A stretch of DNA of 64,000 nt from Paramacrobiotus metropolitanus (Eukaryota > Tardigrada > Eutardigrada > Parachela > Macrobiotidae). A program made the position numbers and the translations under genes. Positions 41,547 through 54,043 of the stretch are shown piece after piece. Position 1 is the first letter of the stretch; each line of letters opens with the position of its first letter. The stretch lies in contig NW_026570321.1 of assembly GCF_019649055.1 (NCBI RefSeq), forward strand, positions 372,001-436,000, in the 5' to 3' direction. The notes beneath the pieces are model-generated. The model made no database searches. It worked only from the letters and a program-made list of their open reading frames with translations, and had not been told where the DNA came from.

Positions 41547-42579
41547 TTAATTTATGTTACAGGGATTTTGGCCAATGAACTTTCCAGCAGCAATTTTCAG
41601 TTTGGTTAAATCGTGTTTACGGGCCAAATTAAAATACTGCAAAGCGTTATCCGCCGTGATAGAGTTCGCCATCCGATGTACACATTCCTTACGCAGATCT
41701 TCCATATCGTACTTGTCCGCGGCATGCCACAACTCCACCAAATTGTTCGCTTCGAAAGGTGCACGCGTGTAGGCGAAATTAATCATAATCTCCAGAACAT
41801 CCGCACCGATGTCGTCAATCTTACAAACACCCGACGATTTCTCCAACATATTGTGCTGAGACATGGCAGCGAAGACCGGCGACTGAGCGGCCAAGATGGC
41901 GCGATGCACGGGGAATTGTTGACCAGCACAGATCATTTTGCAGTCGGACAGCGTTTGCGATTCCCGCAATCGCTTCAAATCCAGCCGCTCTTTGCGGCTT
42001 TCCTTGGACGACTTCTCCGGATAAAATATTAAGCTGACAAACACGCTGCCGCTGCGATTCAGCCGGTAATGATATTGTCCACATGAGCCCTTTACAACTT
42101 CGACCAGGTTGTACAACTTGGCTCCCACACTGCGGCATTTCTCCAGCTCGATCTTATAATCGCACGATCCAGCCGTTCTGAAAAGTAGTGAGTGTATTAC
42201 GTGATCCGTCTATGGTTAACATCAAACATTAAGTTTCTATCATTGCAAAAGATTTATTATGATGTTGTCACTGATGTGAGGATTGAGAGTTCTGGAATAC
42301 ATACCGGACAATATATTCAACCATCATCGTGCCACTGCTTTTGGCTTCTTTAGGGCTAATGGTTGCAGTAACAGCTCCATCTTTCTCCATGATCGCCAGT
42401 TGCACAGTCCACACCGATGGAAGGATGTCGGGATAATTTGGTTGTTCTTCGACAGCTATTTCGACGCTGTGAAGAGATTGATATCCGTATTGCGGCGAAA
42501 GCAGAGTGAACTGTTCCAGGGGAATCTTGTAAAACAAGATTAGAGGAGCAGGAGCTTGGCCAACGGGCAAAAAGGGCAT
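41547..42579 (-). CDS. BTB/POZ protein with divergent MATH-like N-terminus, gene 3 (intact)
   Basis: Exon 1 42579-42305 (donor GTATGT) and exon 2 42177-41547 (acceptor TTTTCAG) give 301 aa. The start MPFLPVGQAPAPLIL is aligned with its paralogues; an upstream in-frame ATG (42594) adds five residues. N-terminal beta-rich domain: VEIAVEEQPNYPDILPSVWT. BTB core: LSDCKMICAGQQFPVHRAIL, AAQSPVFAAMSQHNM, IMINFAYTRAPFEANNLVEL. C-terminus: AGKFIGQNPCNIN. It is probably a substrate adaptor of cullin-3 ligases by family analogy. A motif shared with genes 4 and 5 lies about 235 bp upstream. Confidence 0.8.
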
Positions 42580-43884
42580 CTTGGAAATACTCATAATAAT
42601 TATTTCAGAAGGAATGAAAGAGTTTAAAACAGAGAAGCTCTTGAACTTAAAATATTTTTGCTCGGCGAAAGTTGGGATTTGGTCTGTCTTCTAAAACATT
42701 GCCATTTCGAATTCGTTGATTAAGAGTGCCGACTCAGCGGATGTTATGGGAGAGAGCGTCCAGCGCAGTGTGCACACTGCGCAGCTTTTGCGGTACGAAA
42801 ACTTTGTCGGCACTATCGCGGTCTTCCTTTGATAGCGTGCGGTGCTTATGAAGGTCGCAATTTCGTGTGGTTCCGCACTGCTTTTCCAGGTTGCCCTTTG
42901 AAGTGTTGTGTCAACAACACCTTTAAAGCAGTATGTATGTTAGTATGTATCGGCAATGAATTACTGGTACAGTGATGTATTTCCGGTCGATCTGCAACTC
43001 TAGGCAGTGTACCTAGTGCGATTTGCTCCAAAGCAAAATGCAACCGGAAGTCGAAAATGATCGTGCTACCGAAAATTGAAATCGACGTCACGCCAAGGAA
43101 GCTGTGATTGGTCAGAGTTTTAGCTCGGCTCGCAAATTTGCCAGGCTAAGCATTTTGGCTGAACCTGGCATATTCTGAAAATTCCAAAAAACCGACTTTT
43201 TGGAATTTTCATATTTTCTCGTCTTCGGGGAGATGCCGAGAGTGTCTGAAATTCCAAATCTACTGTGTCGTCGTGCCGTACTCCCGTTGTCTAGCAGTTA
43301 CGAATAACAATCTTTGAATTTATGTTTCTCCGTGCATATTGCTACTGCCTTTTTTCAGTCGCACAGCACCTTTACCATGTCAAACTGCTTAACTTAAAAA
43401 TATTGGGAAATTCCAGTAAAAAAATGGGCGTAAATCCAATTAATGGTGCATTTTGAATTTTGCCACAAGCAGCACTTTGTCATCGCACGCGGTCTAGTAG
43501 ACACAACCGGCTTTTCCAATGTGACGGGTTTTCTCTAAATTTTAAGTACTGTACTCTCTTTCTAAATATGTCCAACTCGAATCATAACGTACTGAACCGA
43601 CCAATCCAACAATCTTTATGACAACCAAGAAAACTTTTCAATTTAAACGATTTCCACATTTTTCAACAAAAGCAAGAATGATCATCTCGAATACAAACAT
43701 TATTAACAATTCCTGCGATTAGAACAGCATTCATGATAACTTCGGCTGTAAGAAAACCCAAAACGGAAACAAATTGTATATCCAGTACTGTTCACGACAA
43801 ATGTCGACGCACTCACAAGTCACAACGAAAAGCAGCTTTATAGTTTATACACAGTAGTGTCACTGTGTCAGTCCATGGCCATGT
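42580..43884. other. Intergenic DNA between BTB genes 3 and 4
   Basis: It contains the upstream motif of gene 3 (42813-42835), a 20-bp perfect palindrome (42763-42782, GCGCAGTGTGCACACTGCGC) and a 14-bp hairpin (43177-43190 with 43197-43210). No coding sequence. Confidence 0.45.
42813..42835 (-). promoter_or_regulatory. Conserved upstream motif of BTB gene 3
   Basis: On the + strand CTATC, then GCGGTCTTCCTTT, then GATAG: a hairpin-capable motif whose loop is shared with 45285-45298 and 47182-47206, each 230-370 bp upstream of a BTB start codon. Confidence 0.4.
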
Positions 43885-44919
43885 TTAACTGATGTTAAGT
43901 GGATCTTGACCAATGAACTTTCCGGCGGCCATTATCAGTTTGGTCAAACCGTGTTCACGAGCAAACCTGAAATACTGCAAAGCGTTATCCGCCGTGATAG
44001 AGCTGGCCATCCGACGCACACATTCCGCACGCAGATCTTCCATGTCGTACTTGTCCGCTGCATGCCACAACCCCATTAAATTTGTGATTTTGAAGGGCGC
44101 ACGCGTATAGGCGAAGTGAATAATCACTTCCAGAAGATCCGCACCGATGTCGTCGATCTTGCAGACTCCGGACGACTTCTCCAACATGTCGTTCTGAAAC
44201 ATGGCGGCAAAAACGGACGACTGGGCAGCCAAGATGGCGCGATGCACGGGAAACACCAGCACAAACCAATTTGCAGTCGGACAGTGTCTGCGATTCCCGC
44301 AATCGCTTTAAATCCAGACGGTCTGTGCTTTCCCCGGTCGTCTTCTCCGGGAAAAAGGTCAAGTTGACAAACACATGACAGTTTTGCTTCAGCTGGTAAT
44401 GGGAGTTTCCGCATGGGCATTGTACATAGGCGCTCAGACCTCCGATAGCACTCCGCATGCTGCTATCCACCACCGAACATTTCTCCTTCTCAATCTTATA
44501 ATCGCAAGACCCCAAAGCCCTGAAATGCAGCCAAAATACTGACTAATTTTCCGGTTACCTCTGCAGAATCATTACCATAAAGTATTCTCATTACATTTGT
44601 GGGATATATTCGCGGATTCGCTGGCCAGTAAGTACTACTGACGTACCGGACTTGATATTCAACCATCATTGTGGTTCCACTTTTGGCTTCTTTAGGGCTA
44701 GCTGATGCAGCAAAAACTGAGTTTGTGACCGTCAGTTTCACAGTCCACACCGATGGAAGGATATCACGGAAATTCGGCTGTTCTTCAACAGTTACGTATA
44801 TCGACGGCGTAAGTCGGCGGTGCGCCCGCGTATTGCGGCGGACACAGGACAAACTGTTCGGCGGGAATTTTGTACAACAAAACCAGAGCGGGAGCCTGAC
44901 TTACAGGCAATACAGGCAT
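43885..44919 (-). pseudogene. BTB/POZ gene 4, two frameshifts
   Basis: Exon 1 44919-44647 and exon 2 44519-43885, with the standard borders of the family. In exon 1, one extra base near 44803 breaks the frame between the YAVDI part and the VEEQPNFRDILPSVWTV part. In exon 2, a deletion near 44255 between LSDCKLVCAG and FPVHRAILAA breaks the frame again within the BTB domain. The C-terminal half is otherwise well preserved (ADKYDMEDLRAECVRRMASS; GKFIGQDPLNIS). Two independent lesions make a functional product unlikely; sequencing error could explain one but hardly both. Confidence 0.8.
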
Positions 44920-45796
44920 TCTCGATTATTATGGTTACCAGAAAAAGAATAAAACCCAATCCAGATTAAACGCCAAATTCAATGAAATCATGAAAGTCAA
45001 GAATGTTAAGCTTGATCAAGGTTGTCTTCGTCGGTCTCTGTGTGACTGTGTGTGTGACCGTGTTACACATAAGACTGTTCTAGCTGTTCAGAGTTCAAAC
45101 TTTCCCGCATACTCGCACTGCTGCATAATATATTATGTACTGTACAGTAATTCGTCGCATATATGTAATTATGGGAGTGCGCTGAATTTTGCAGTTTGGG
45201 AGCGCGGGGCGGGAACTATGTCTGAATGAGTGCACAAAGCATACCGCTGTTAACTTGTAACGCTGTACCGTCGCCGTAAGCCGCCGCGGTCTTTCTTTAA
45301 CTACGCTACAAAGCGGCCCATTTGAAGTGCTTCAGGTTGTTAAGGTCATCGTCGTCGATCGATCGATGGTAGATAAACTGGAGAAAATTAATACAATGTA
45401 CTTCGGATGACGTACATCACTAGACGAAATAAATGGACATCATGTAGAATAATTTTAGTAATCTCATTACATACCATGTTGTCCCATTATTTTAAGTATC
45501 AACAGAAGCCAGCATCTGTACGAACCTGAATGCGTAATTATACGCTTGCAAAGCGTTACTGCGTCTGCAATCTGCATCATAGGAAGCACAACAAGGAGAA
45601 AACCAGCTGTGGATACTTACTCTTAGTACTATTATTTAAGCACAGGAAAAGACAAGGGAAATAATCAAATCCTCTCACACTTATAGTCCGATTAGCAGGA
45701 TTAAAACCGTTAGCGATAAGGAAAGCTATGAATGATATATCATTAATATGCAAGTCTGCAACCAAACGCCGGCTTCTCCTTCCGATCAGACCAGGC
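44920..45796. other. Intergenic DNA between BTB genes 4 and 5
   Basis: Only the upstream motif of gene 4 stands out (CGCGGTCTTTCTTT, 45285-45298). A CGATCGATCGAT simple repeat lies near 45355. No coding sequence. Confidence 0.4.
45285..45298 (-). promoter_or_regulatory. Conserved upstream motif of BTB gene 4
   Basis: CGCGGTCTTTCTTT (+ strand) shares the loop part of the motif found upstream of genes 3 and 5; the flanking stem is not preserved, in line with the decay of this gene. Confidence 0.35.
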
Positions 45797-46868
45797 TCAA
45801 GCGATGTTACGGGGATCTTGACCAATAAACGTTCCAGCAGCAATTTTCAGTTGGATCAAACCCCGCTCACAAGCAAAGCTGAAATACTGCAGAGCGTTAT
45901 CAGTCGTGATTGAGTTCGTCATCCGACGAACGCATTCCGCACGCAGATCTTCCATATCGTACTTGTCCGCTGCGTGCCACAACTCCATCAGATTGTTCGC
46001 TTCAAAAGGCGCTCGCGTGTAGGCGAAATTAATCATCATCTCCAGAACATCCACACCGATGTCGTCAATTTTGCACACTCCTGACGATTTCTCCAACATG
46101 TCGTTCTGGAACATTGCGGCGAAAACCGGCGACTGGGCAGCCAAGATGGCACGATGCACAGGGACCTCTTGACCGGCACAGACCAGTTTGCAGTCGGACA
46201 GCGTCTGCGATTCCCGCAACTGCTGCAAATCCAGTCGGTCTTTGCTGCTTTGCATGGCTGACGGTGCTGCGTGAAAAATTAAGTTGACAAATACAAGGCC
46301 GTTTGCTTTCAGTCGGTAATGGGTTTTTCCGCAAGAGCCACGTACAGCGACGGTCAGATCTTCGGTAAGCAGGCTGCTGTAACCCACCTGAGCGCGTTGC
46401 TCTAATTCGATTTCAAAATCGCACGGTGCGCGAGTTCTGAAGAGCAGAGAGTATAATTAAATGGTAAGATCGGATCTTTTGTGTTTAGTATTATTTCCAT
46501 AAAGCTTTTCTAAATTTAAGCGATGTGATCGCTGGTTACTGGTTAGTGGGAGTCACTGGGGACACAGTATGTACGTACCGGACAGCGTACTCTACCATCA
46601 TTGTGCTGCTACTCTTGGCATCTTTAGAGCTAACTGTTGCAGTTGCTGTAGCTTTTCCATCCTTCTCCCAGATTAGCAGTTGCACAGTCCACACCGATGG
46701 AAGAATGTCAGGGTATTTCGGCTGTTCCTTAACAGCTATGTCGATGACATATCGGCAGGTGTCTTCTCCGCCGCCGTAAGGCTGCGGCGGGCAGAGGACA
46801 AACTCCTCGGTGCGGATCTTGTATAACAAAACTAGAGCGGGAGCTTCGCCAACGGGCAATACAGGCAT
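45797..46868 (-). CDS. BTB/POZ protein with divergent MATH-like N-terminus, gene 5 (intact)
   Basis: Exon 1 46868-46579 (donor GTACGT) and exon 2 46436-45797 (acceptor CTTCAG) give 309 aa. The start MPVLPVGEAPALVLLYK aligns with the paralogues, although the frame is open further up with MFRIRITVLLITSTAVDAAN, which looks like a signal peptide but is probably leader. N-terminal domain: IAVKEQPKYPDILPSVWT. BTB: LSDCKLVCAGQEVPVHRAIL, AAQSPVFAAMFQNDM, MINFAYTRAPFEANNLMEL. C-terminus: FIGQDPRNIA. It is closest to genes 3 and 4, so tandem duplication is the likely origin. Confidence 0.82.
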
Positions 46869-47181
46869 TATCGAAATACTGCAGTTACCAAAGAAGGAAT
46901 GATAAATTTTGAATCCCACGTTGGCTGCGTCAACCGCCGTGCTAGTGATTAGTAAAACAGTAATGCGAATACGGAACACTGTTAACTAACACGTTTCTTG
47001 CGACCTATGCTCGTATTTAATTGCAAACTGCCTCGGTTATTAAGAAAGAGCATTGAAAGACGTGTTATTCGAAACTTCACAACGCACTGCCGCCTTGGAA
47101 TCGATTGAACGGTAACGTTACGACCCCGCCAGTGCTCAAGTTACAGCCTGTTACCGCTGTCGGTTGATGTATGTATGGTCG

Positions 47182-47206
47182 GCTGTCGCGGTCTCCCTTT
47201 GGCAGC
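47182..47206 (-). promoter_or_regulatory. Conserved upstream motif of BTB gene 5
   Basis: + strand GCTGTC, GCGGTCTCCCTTT, GGCAGC: six stem pairs around the same loop as at 42813. The stem bases differ from that copy but still pair, which looks compensatory. Confidence 0.4.
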
Positions 47207-48321
47207 ACTACAATTACTACAAAAGGCCAATTGCGCCGTATGTACGATTTATTCTCGAAGTATATAATTGTATTACCTGATTTGGCTTCAGTTGAATTAA
47301 AGACAACTGAACGTACGTTAGTTAGGAGTATCTGTAGACGCCGTATGGTTTGTTAATTTTCCAATTCATTTGTTTATATTCAAATTTCAATTTCAGCGGA
47401 TGTGTTGTACTTTGTATAGCGCCGATTTTCGCTAGTTTGCGGCCGCCGGTAAACTTAATTATCATAATTATAGAAAGCGCGTACTACGCTATCATGATAA
47501 TTATTTAAACTACTGATTGATTTAATTTGTTCTTTTTCAAGTTATCTCTGTAAGTCTACCAAACCGGTTACATCAAAATACAGATCAGGGATGCAAAACG
47601 TGTCTGAGCGCCGGGGCCCGATGAGTGGGAGGAGACCGCGTGCCGGTCCGCCGGGGCCGGAGATGGCGACTGCTGCCCGGTGCTGTACCGCCTGTAGTGG
47701 CCCTGTACGCATGCTAGTGCGCCTTATCTCGGGGGGTATAACAGGACTTATCCTGCATAATTGACATATATAGTAGTTATGTAATATATACCTTTAAAAA
47801 TGCGGAAGTTGTCGCTACGCGTACCGCACACAAAGTCACGTAATTGATAATCCATCAGTTGACTCAATGGCCAGTCCATATATGACAAAAAGCCGGCGCT
47901 GTTTGACATTAATTAAAATTATATGTAGGGTTAAAACATTCGACAAACTGTCGTAGTCGTGGTATTGCTGTAAATCTGCGATTTTAAAGCCGCGCATTTA
48001 AAAATTTACGGTAGCGAGGACATTAATCGGCACAAGCCGCGCAACCAATGCGATTCATCGCACTTTTAAAACACCTACAGAGCAACAGTGCATAATCTGC
48101 CATGTATCTGTACTATGCTTTTAGAAACAGCATGTCCCCTGTTCTACCCTGCCTATAACTCTCCGGTGACCTTTTTATGGCCAGTGGCCACCGGGTCCCG
48201 CAACCCAGATAAAATAATGGTTTCTTTCAAATTGTTCGTGTCAAGCCCTGGCATAGTTGTATCTGTATCTTTCTTTATCCTCTATTCTGCTAGACTACTA
48301 TTCTGCGGTTAGCGTTATCCA

Positions 48322-48367
48322 GGCCGACCAGGCGGACTAGGCCATTGCCTAGTCCGCCTGGTCGGCC
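48322..48367. repeat. Perfect 21-bp inverted repeat with 4-nt loop
   Basis: Left arm 48322-48342 (GGCCGACCAGGCGG start) and right arm 48347-48367 are exact complements, separated by CATT. GC-rich and very stable as RNA or cruciform DNA. It is not attached to a gene I can see. Confidence 0.85.
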
Positions 48368-50246
48368 GTATATGCGATTCAGGTGATACGTACTGGCACG
48401 CATCACGGGCAGTGGGCAATGAATGGGCACTGGGCACATAAAGAGCCCGGGAGATTTGGTAGTTGCATTAACTGATTATTATGCTGCTGTAGACGTTGGA
48501 ATGGTACACTCTTAAATTTGTTACAGATATTTTATTCCGAATTTTTATCATGGAAGCCGACTTGCATTAAACCTCAGTTTTGGTGCTTACGACTGAGTTA
48601 CGAACAACATTTTATCTTCTTCATTGTTTCCCTTAACATTTTATCTTCTTCAGTGTTTCCCTTTGAACGTTTAAAAAGACTCTTTAGTCTACATTTTTAT
48701 GTGAATACTCGCATATCGCTGCAGAGATATAAGGCAAGTTGGTGGTTTTGTTTGCGCTTATTAAATTTTTTGGATATAAAGCGAGTACACTGTATGTATG
48801 CAAAGTATCTGTACTCGTCGATAGTAGTATGTCAGGTAAATTCGCAACTTGTACTTTTACACTTATACAGTACTTCCACTAGTTCACGAAGGTGGCTGTT
48901 TGACATTCTATATAACTTCAAAACTACGTACGAGGCCGTCGTTTCCATCGGGATACTTAATTTGATCTTACAGTACCTGTGTGCACGTGTCTGTACAGAA
49001 ACTGCTGGAGCTCGACTACTCCAGCTTGTCCATGTTCGCAAGCGTTGATCGCCGACAGGCGTTCAAAAATTGTCGATGTGCCACCGTGGTTTACGTAAAT
49101 TTACTTGCTAAGAAACCAAAGCCCCTATCCTATACCCCTTGATTAGAATGACGCTTTTTTAACATAAGTATTATTACATCTGGAGTAGTAATATTATGTT
49201 AGAAGTCAATTTCGGGAATGCAGAATCACTCTGGCAAATGTTTTGTATTCCCATTGGTGTATCTTGATTCTTGTTGCACCCTGTAGCGAGCGCAGTTTAA
49301 AAACTCACAGACTGCTTTGGAACGTGTTCTGTTTGACCTCAGAATGGAAACCAAAAGAAAACCTTAGCAGTTAGAACCATAAGAAATAAGAAAACCTAAG
49401 AAGCATAAGAAAACCTAGGATTCGTAAGAAGCGCCAGAGTGGTGGTTGCGCTGGCGACAAGTTTCAACATGGTATGTACATTTTCAATGGAGATACATCA
49501 CATTTTCATATCTTTAAATTTGTCAGGAGTGAGTTTCCACTCTTATAATGAATCGGTAACGTGATGTTACTACTTGGCATATATGCATATGCTTAAAAAC
49601 CATTATTCCAACCATGCGGCATAAGTGCATCTGTGCCCTGTGGGCAAAGCCAAAAGGGTAAACATCGTAAACTGTATCGGCACAGAACACTGCAGGTACT
49701 GCCTGCCGTTTCCTAAAACCCGTAAACTTTCCAGGAAGAAGTATTACGCAACAGATGGCTCGGTCAAATCGTAAGCATTACCGCACCAGGCGTACCTAGA
49801 GCAGTAGCGTACCTACCGTGCCTGTTGAGTTTATGAAGCATTACGCATATTTTCTTAACCAATCAATCCTTAAGGACAAATAAAGATACATCCTCAATAC
49901 ACATAGATCGCAATCGCCCAGAAACGCATATAATTTTGAAGATTGCTTTTACCGTACACCAAGCTAGAATTTCACATATCATCAATACATTATCAGTTCA
50001 GTAACAGAATATAAATTACAAAAATGCATACAGTATGTAAATATTATACTCTAAATAGGTTTCAGTAAGAAGAGTCATAAATGCAGTAATGTGGAAGCAC
50101 AGTACTACCAGGTCATTTCACTCACTTCCGGGACTTCACTTATAAAGAGATTAGATTAGCCATCAAATGCAAGTTTAGAAAATGTAAACACTTAAGAAAT
50201 ACAATACTTAGCAATGGACGCGGTGCTTTTCTTATTGTAGCTCGTA

Positions 50247-52941
50247 ATGGATCCCAGACTAGTGTTCCCGGCATTTCGATCGCCTTTGGTTGGGAAGAAG
50301 TTCATCAACTATCAAAACACCGTTGCAGTGCAGTCGACGAAGGGTAGCTGCTGGCTCGGATATATCCTGGACATTGACGATGACAAAGTGTTGGTTGACT
50401 TTGATTCCTCCGAAGAGCCTGCACGCTACATCCCCGCATCGCGAGTGTGGCCGTTACAGTTACCGCCCAATCATGAGCATGCGTATTGCAGAGAGTATTG
50501 CAATATTTCCGTGTTCGCGGCTCTCCGCGACAAACACAACGGCCCCTGCTGTTTTCGTCCGGCCACTTTGCTTAGTTTTGCTAGCGCCTGCGAAATGTTT
50601 TTCATCCGCACGAACCTGTCTGTACCCGGAAGTGGAAGAGATGGAGCGTCTTGTATTGCAGTGGTTAATCAGTGCCAGGTAACGAGCCGGTTACCACTGG
50701 GCGAACCATCGCTGCTGACAAGAACTGATGGCGTTCTTTACACCAAGCATGAAATCCTCGTTGCCACGACGCAATCTGCATTTAACAAAACAGCAGACGC
50801 GCTTCAGTTTATTGAAATTTTTGGTGATGAGTCTTGTGGGCACCCTGATCCGGAAGAGAAGAACATCTTTTTTGGGGAACTGCCGTTTCCATCTGCGAAT
50901 CGGGTCGGATCGGTGCACATTTGTTGTCGTTCGATACCAGTCAGACACCGCAACCAAAACCTGGACAGCCGAAAGGTTGCTGAGGATATTACAGCAGCAT
51001 GCAGCGTGCCATAGTAGTCTGCCGATAGTTCAGACTTATGATCTCGAAGGTTTGCCAGCATCGAGTTTTAATAGAAACATTAGAAGTTACATGGGCAATT
51101 TAGCACAAGACTGTCTTTAAGCGTGGTGTATACTTTTACGATCTAAGAACTCCTTTAACATTAGAGAACGAATTTTCATTTCACTCATTCTGTACCACGC
51201 AGGTTGAAGTACGGTGCAGAAAAGCGGCACTAGCTTAATAATATTAGGCACTGCTAAAAACACAGAACCAGTAACTTAAGAAAATCTGGTATCGCGGCAG
51301 CTCTGGACCTTTAATCTAATTTTACATTATAACTGCGTGCACGGATACAATTACACACGGGTACTTGTTGGCTGGCGCCTGGCTGCACGGGTGACCTTTA
51401 CAGGTCCGCACCGACGTGCTCGCTGAGTGCCCGGGAAGTCTCCACAGGTGTTGGCTGCATGCACTGACTTCTACATACTGTATACATCTATGTCTTTATT
51501 AAGTAAATTTTATTAAGTATTTTAGGCTTTGCAAGTTATAATTATTTTCATAAGCTTTTATCACACTTTATTCAACAGTGAATCATTTTTCAGTCGATTT
51601 CAAAATCATATTTTTTGGTAAGCCACTATCGAGGTAAGTATATATAGTAAAGTATATCGAGGTAAGTACTGTATAGTTAAGTTACAGAAATTTTTGTCTC
51701 CGGGTCAGCCTTTTCGCCCCTGCCGGTGACAGGAGGGAACGGTGTGACGCACTGTACATCGCTTCAAGGACAGGCCTTCAGATGACCTTCCATCGTTTTC
51801 GGCTCAAATGTTGCACTTTGCCCACTGAAGTCAGGAACTGGGAATAAGACAAAAATTAAAAATCGTGCCCCATTCCTCGTCGAAAGCGATGTTTTTAGCT
51901 TTAATCTTAAAAAACTGTTTACTTCTTGTACTTCGTATAAATTGGTTGCCTTCTTAAATATACTTCAGGATTGGAGCGCAGCTGCGGAAGTAAGGGCAAA
52001 AGACCTTTGAATACCGACACAATTTGTCCGGCTGCTTGCTTATGTCACCTGCCTCTCATACTTCTGACCGAGATCCTGGAACATCTGGATCTGCACACGC
52101 AGGCCCAAGCCATACGGTAAATTTGGTTTAAACGTCTAATGTAAATTGATGTCTTAAAAATAGGAACACTAATTCTACCCAAGCATTGTGCTGCACTATA
52201 GAGTGATTATTCTACAGAGTCTGCGCATTGTGGCAAGCGATACTGGACAATCCCTGCACAACGCATCATCTCAGTGTCTTGACCGACAACGTTCCAATCA
52301 CTCAAACCGATCTGCACAACTGCTGCCCCATGTTGATGGTGTTAAACCAGGCGATCACTTCCGCCACGAAGAGTGTCACCATCACAGCACGGGCCCACGA
52401 CTGGGAGGCGGAGCACTTTAACTTTCGCACAGCATGTATGGTGCTGGACGTTTTGGGAGTTAAGCGAATCAAGCTGCCGTTCCTGGTGCTTAGATTCTTC
52501 TGCTGGAAAAATCTGGACATTTTTACATTGCGTTACTACAAGCCACACTGTGGGCAACTAATCATGGACGGATGCGAAGTGGTATACGGCGAGCATTGGT
52601 ATACGATGCAGTCAGACGTGTTTGGCTTCCAACCGGAGTGCGTTCGCTTGGCAGATCACGAAATGCGCTTCATAAATGATTCCCGCGATTCTAAACCCGC
52701 AGATCGTTTCCGCGTATACAAACCCGATCCTGCAGCGCTAGCGCAGTCAGTTGTGGATGGGGCCCCGATCATCATACCCCGATTAATCTGTAATTGCCGA
52801 GAAGGCCGGGCGACGCGCCAGCGCCCTACTTCTCTGCTAACAATTCCGCGCGCGCCACCCATGACTCTGGCAGACCTCTTGAACAATGGCTCCCGGAGAG
52901 TAAGTAGTGCAGCCAATCCACCCTTAGGGGTACACAGATAA
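50247..52941 (+). CDS. Tudor-like / F-box protein gene
   Basis: Exon 1 starts at ATG 50247 (MDPRLVFPAFRSPLVGKKF). GSCWLGYILDIDDDKVLVDF and PARYIPASRVWP fit a Tudor/Agenet-like beta-barrel. This frame stays open to 51014. From about 50910 the next frame (to 51120) reads more protein-like (ERLLRILQQHAACHSSLPIV), so an indel or an unrecognised splice may lie there. Exon 51969-52116 encodes LPLILLTEILEHLDLHTQAQ, a good F-box first half. Exon 52218-52941 continues VCALWQAILDNP and a 240-residue C-terminal part of unknown type ending NPPLGVHR. Donor GTAAAT and acceptor CTACAG join in frame. F-box proteins link substrates to SCF ubiquitin ligases. That the exons belong to one gene is inferred from order and strand. 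Confidence 0.55.
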
Positions 52942-54043
52942 ATGCACGGCTGCAGAGGGACTACAATTCGTCATCTTTCGATCCCCGGAACTCATCGTGG
53001 GAGATGAAATCATGAATCCATCCTGTCAACGAAACAGACATTATTAACCTAGCAACGTTATACGAGTATTTTGTCCTCAGTCGAGTTGCTGTCGTCTACG
53101 AGTGAAAGCAGAATAAGAAGGGTAATAATAAAAAGGGTAGCAGAATAAAAAGGGCAAACACGAAAGTGGGAATAATGACGGAATTAAATGGATATCTTTT
53201 TAAACGCAACTGCCAACTGGAAAGCACGAAATTATTATATTAGCTTATTACATTAGCTTCAGTGCTCTCAATTTATTAAGCAAGGAGCTTTAAGCAAAAC
53301 AATTAAACACATAAATATTTTTTTATTTTTTCATCCCAGAAAAGGCTAACTTATTTGAACTTGAAATATTGCATGTAGAACATTCTTGCGCATACGCCAA
53401 AATGTAACGAAGGTAATAGACTACAGAAGCCCAGCAGTCAGCACTAAGCAGATATTCTTCAAATTACATTACAGTAACTAAGTAAACGCAACTGTTCTCG
53501 AATTGTGGTTGCATCTTGCTGCGTTTGCTAAAAGCCGACCATTATCGCAAGATATGCGGTTTTAATTAATTGAAACCGTCTACCGTCTATCTTGTGATAT
53601 ATCCGAAGCACCTTAAGGGGAAAATTTACAGTCGGCAACATGTTGTTAAGTATTTTTATTGCTGATGTACGGTGACCTTTGGTTTTGAAGGATAACCTTC
53701 AACTAAGAACGTCCGATACGGTAGTTTACGCGTTGAAAAATGTCTTTCCGGATTACTTACTTTCCACAAACGAAAATTTACTGAACCCATTTTTACTGAA
53801 TTTTACAAAATTTACTGAATTTACTGATCCCATTTCGTACTCGCAGCGTTTGTATTCGTAGACCACGGAAGCCGATCGGCCACACAGCTAGTGGAGAAGA
53901 TCGGAAACGGCATCGCAATTGCTGCCAACCAGAACAGAATGCGCGAAATAATTTTTCGATAGAGCATCCGCTCCAAATTACAGCGTACTGAGCGTAGAAT
54001 GCGATCTGCACAATGGGGATGGCGGCACTGTGGCACAACTTCC
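52942..54043. other. Intergenic DNA
   Basis: No gene seen. It has short purine-rich repeats (AATAAAAAGGG) around 53110-53155 and repeated TTTACTGAA(T/C) words near 53776-53825. Confidence 0.35.

Larger units (their letters stand above)
46869..50246. other. Intergenic DNA, 3.4 kb
   Basis: It contains the upstream motif of gene 5, a GC-rich patch (47600-47740), a perfect 21-bp hairpin (48322-48367) and a repeat shared with 54283-54333 (CAAACCGGTTACATCAAAA core, at 47551-47600). A 176-codon frame at 48518-49048 is hydrophobic and of low complexity, and I do not accept it as a gene. Confidence 0.4.

Noticed and set aside
48518-49048. 176-codon + strand frame
   Set aside because: Hydrophobic and Phe/Leu/Ser-rich without domain, in AT-rich intergenic DNA; no splice context or homology that I recognise.
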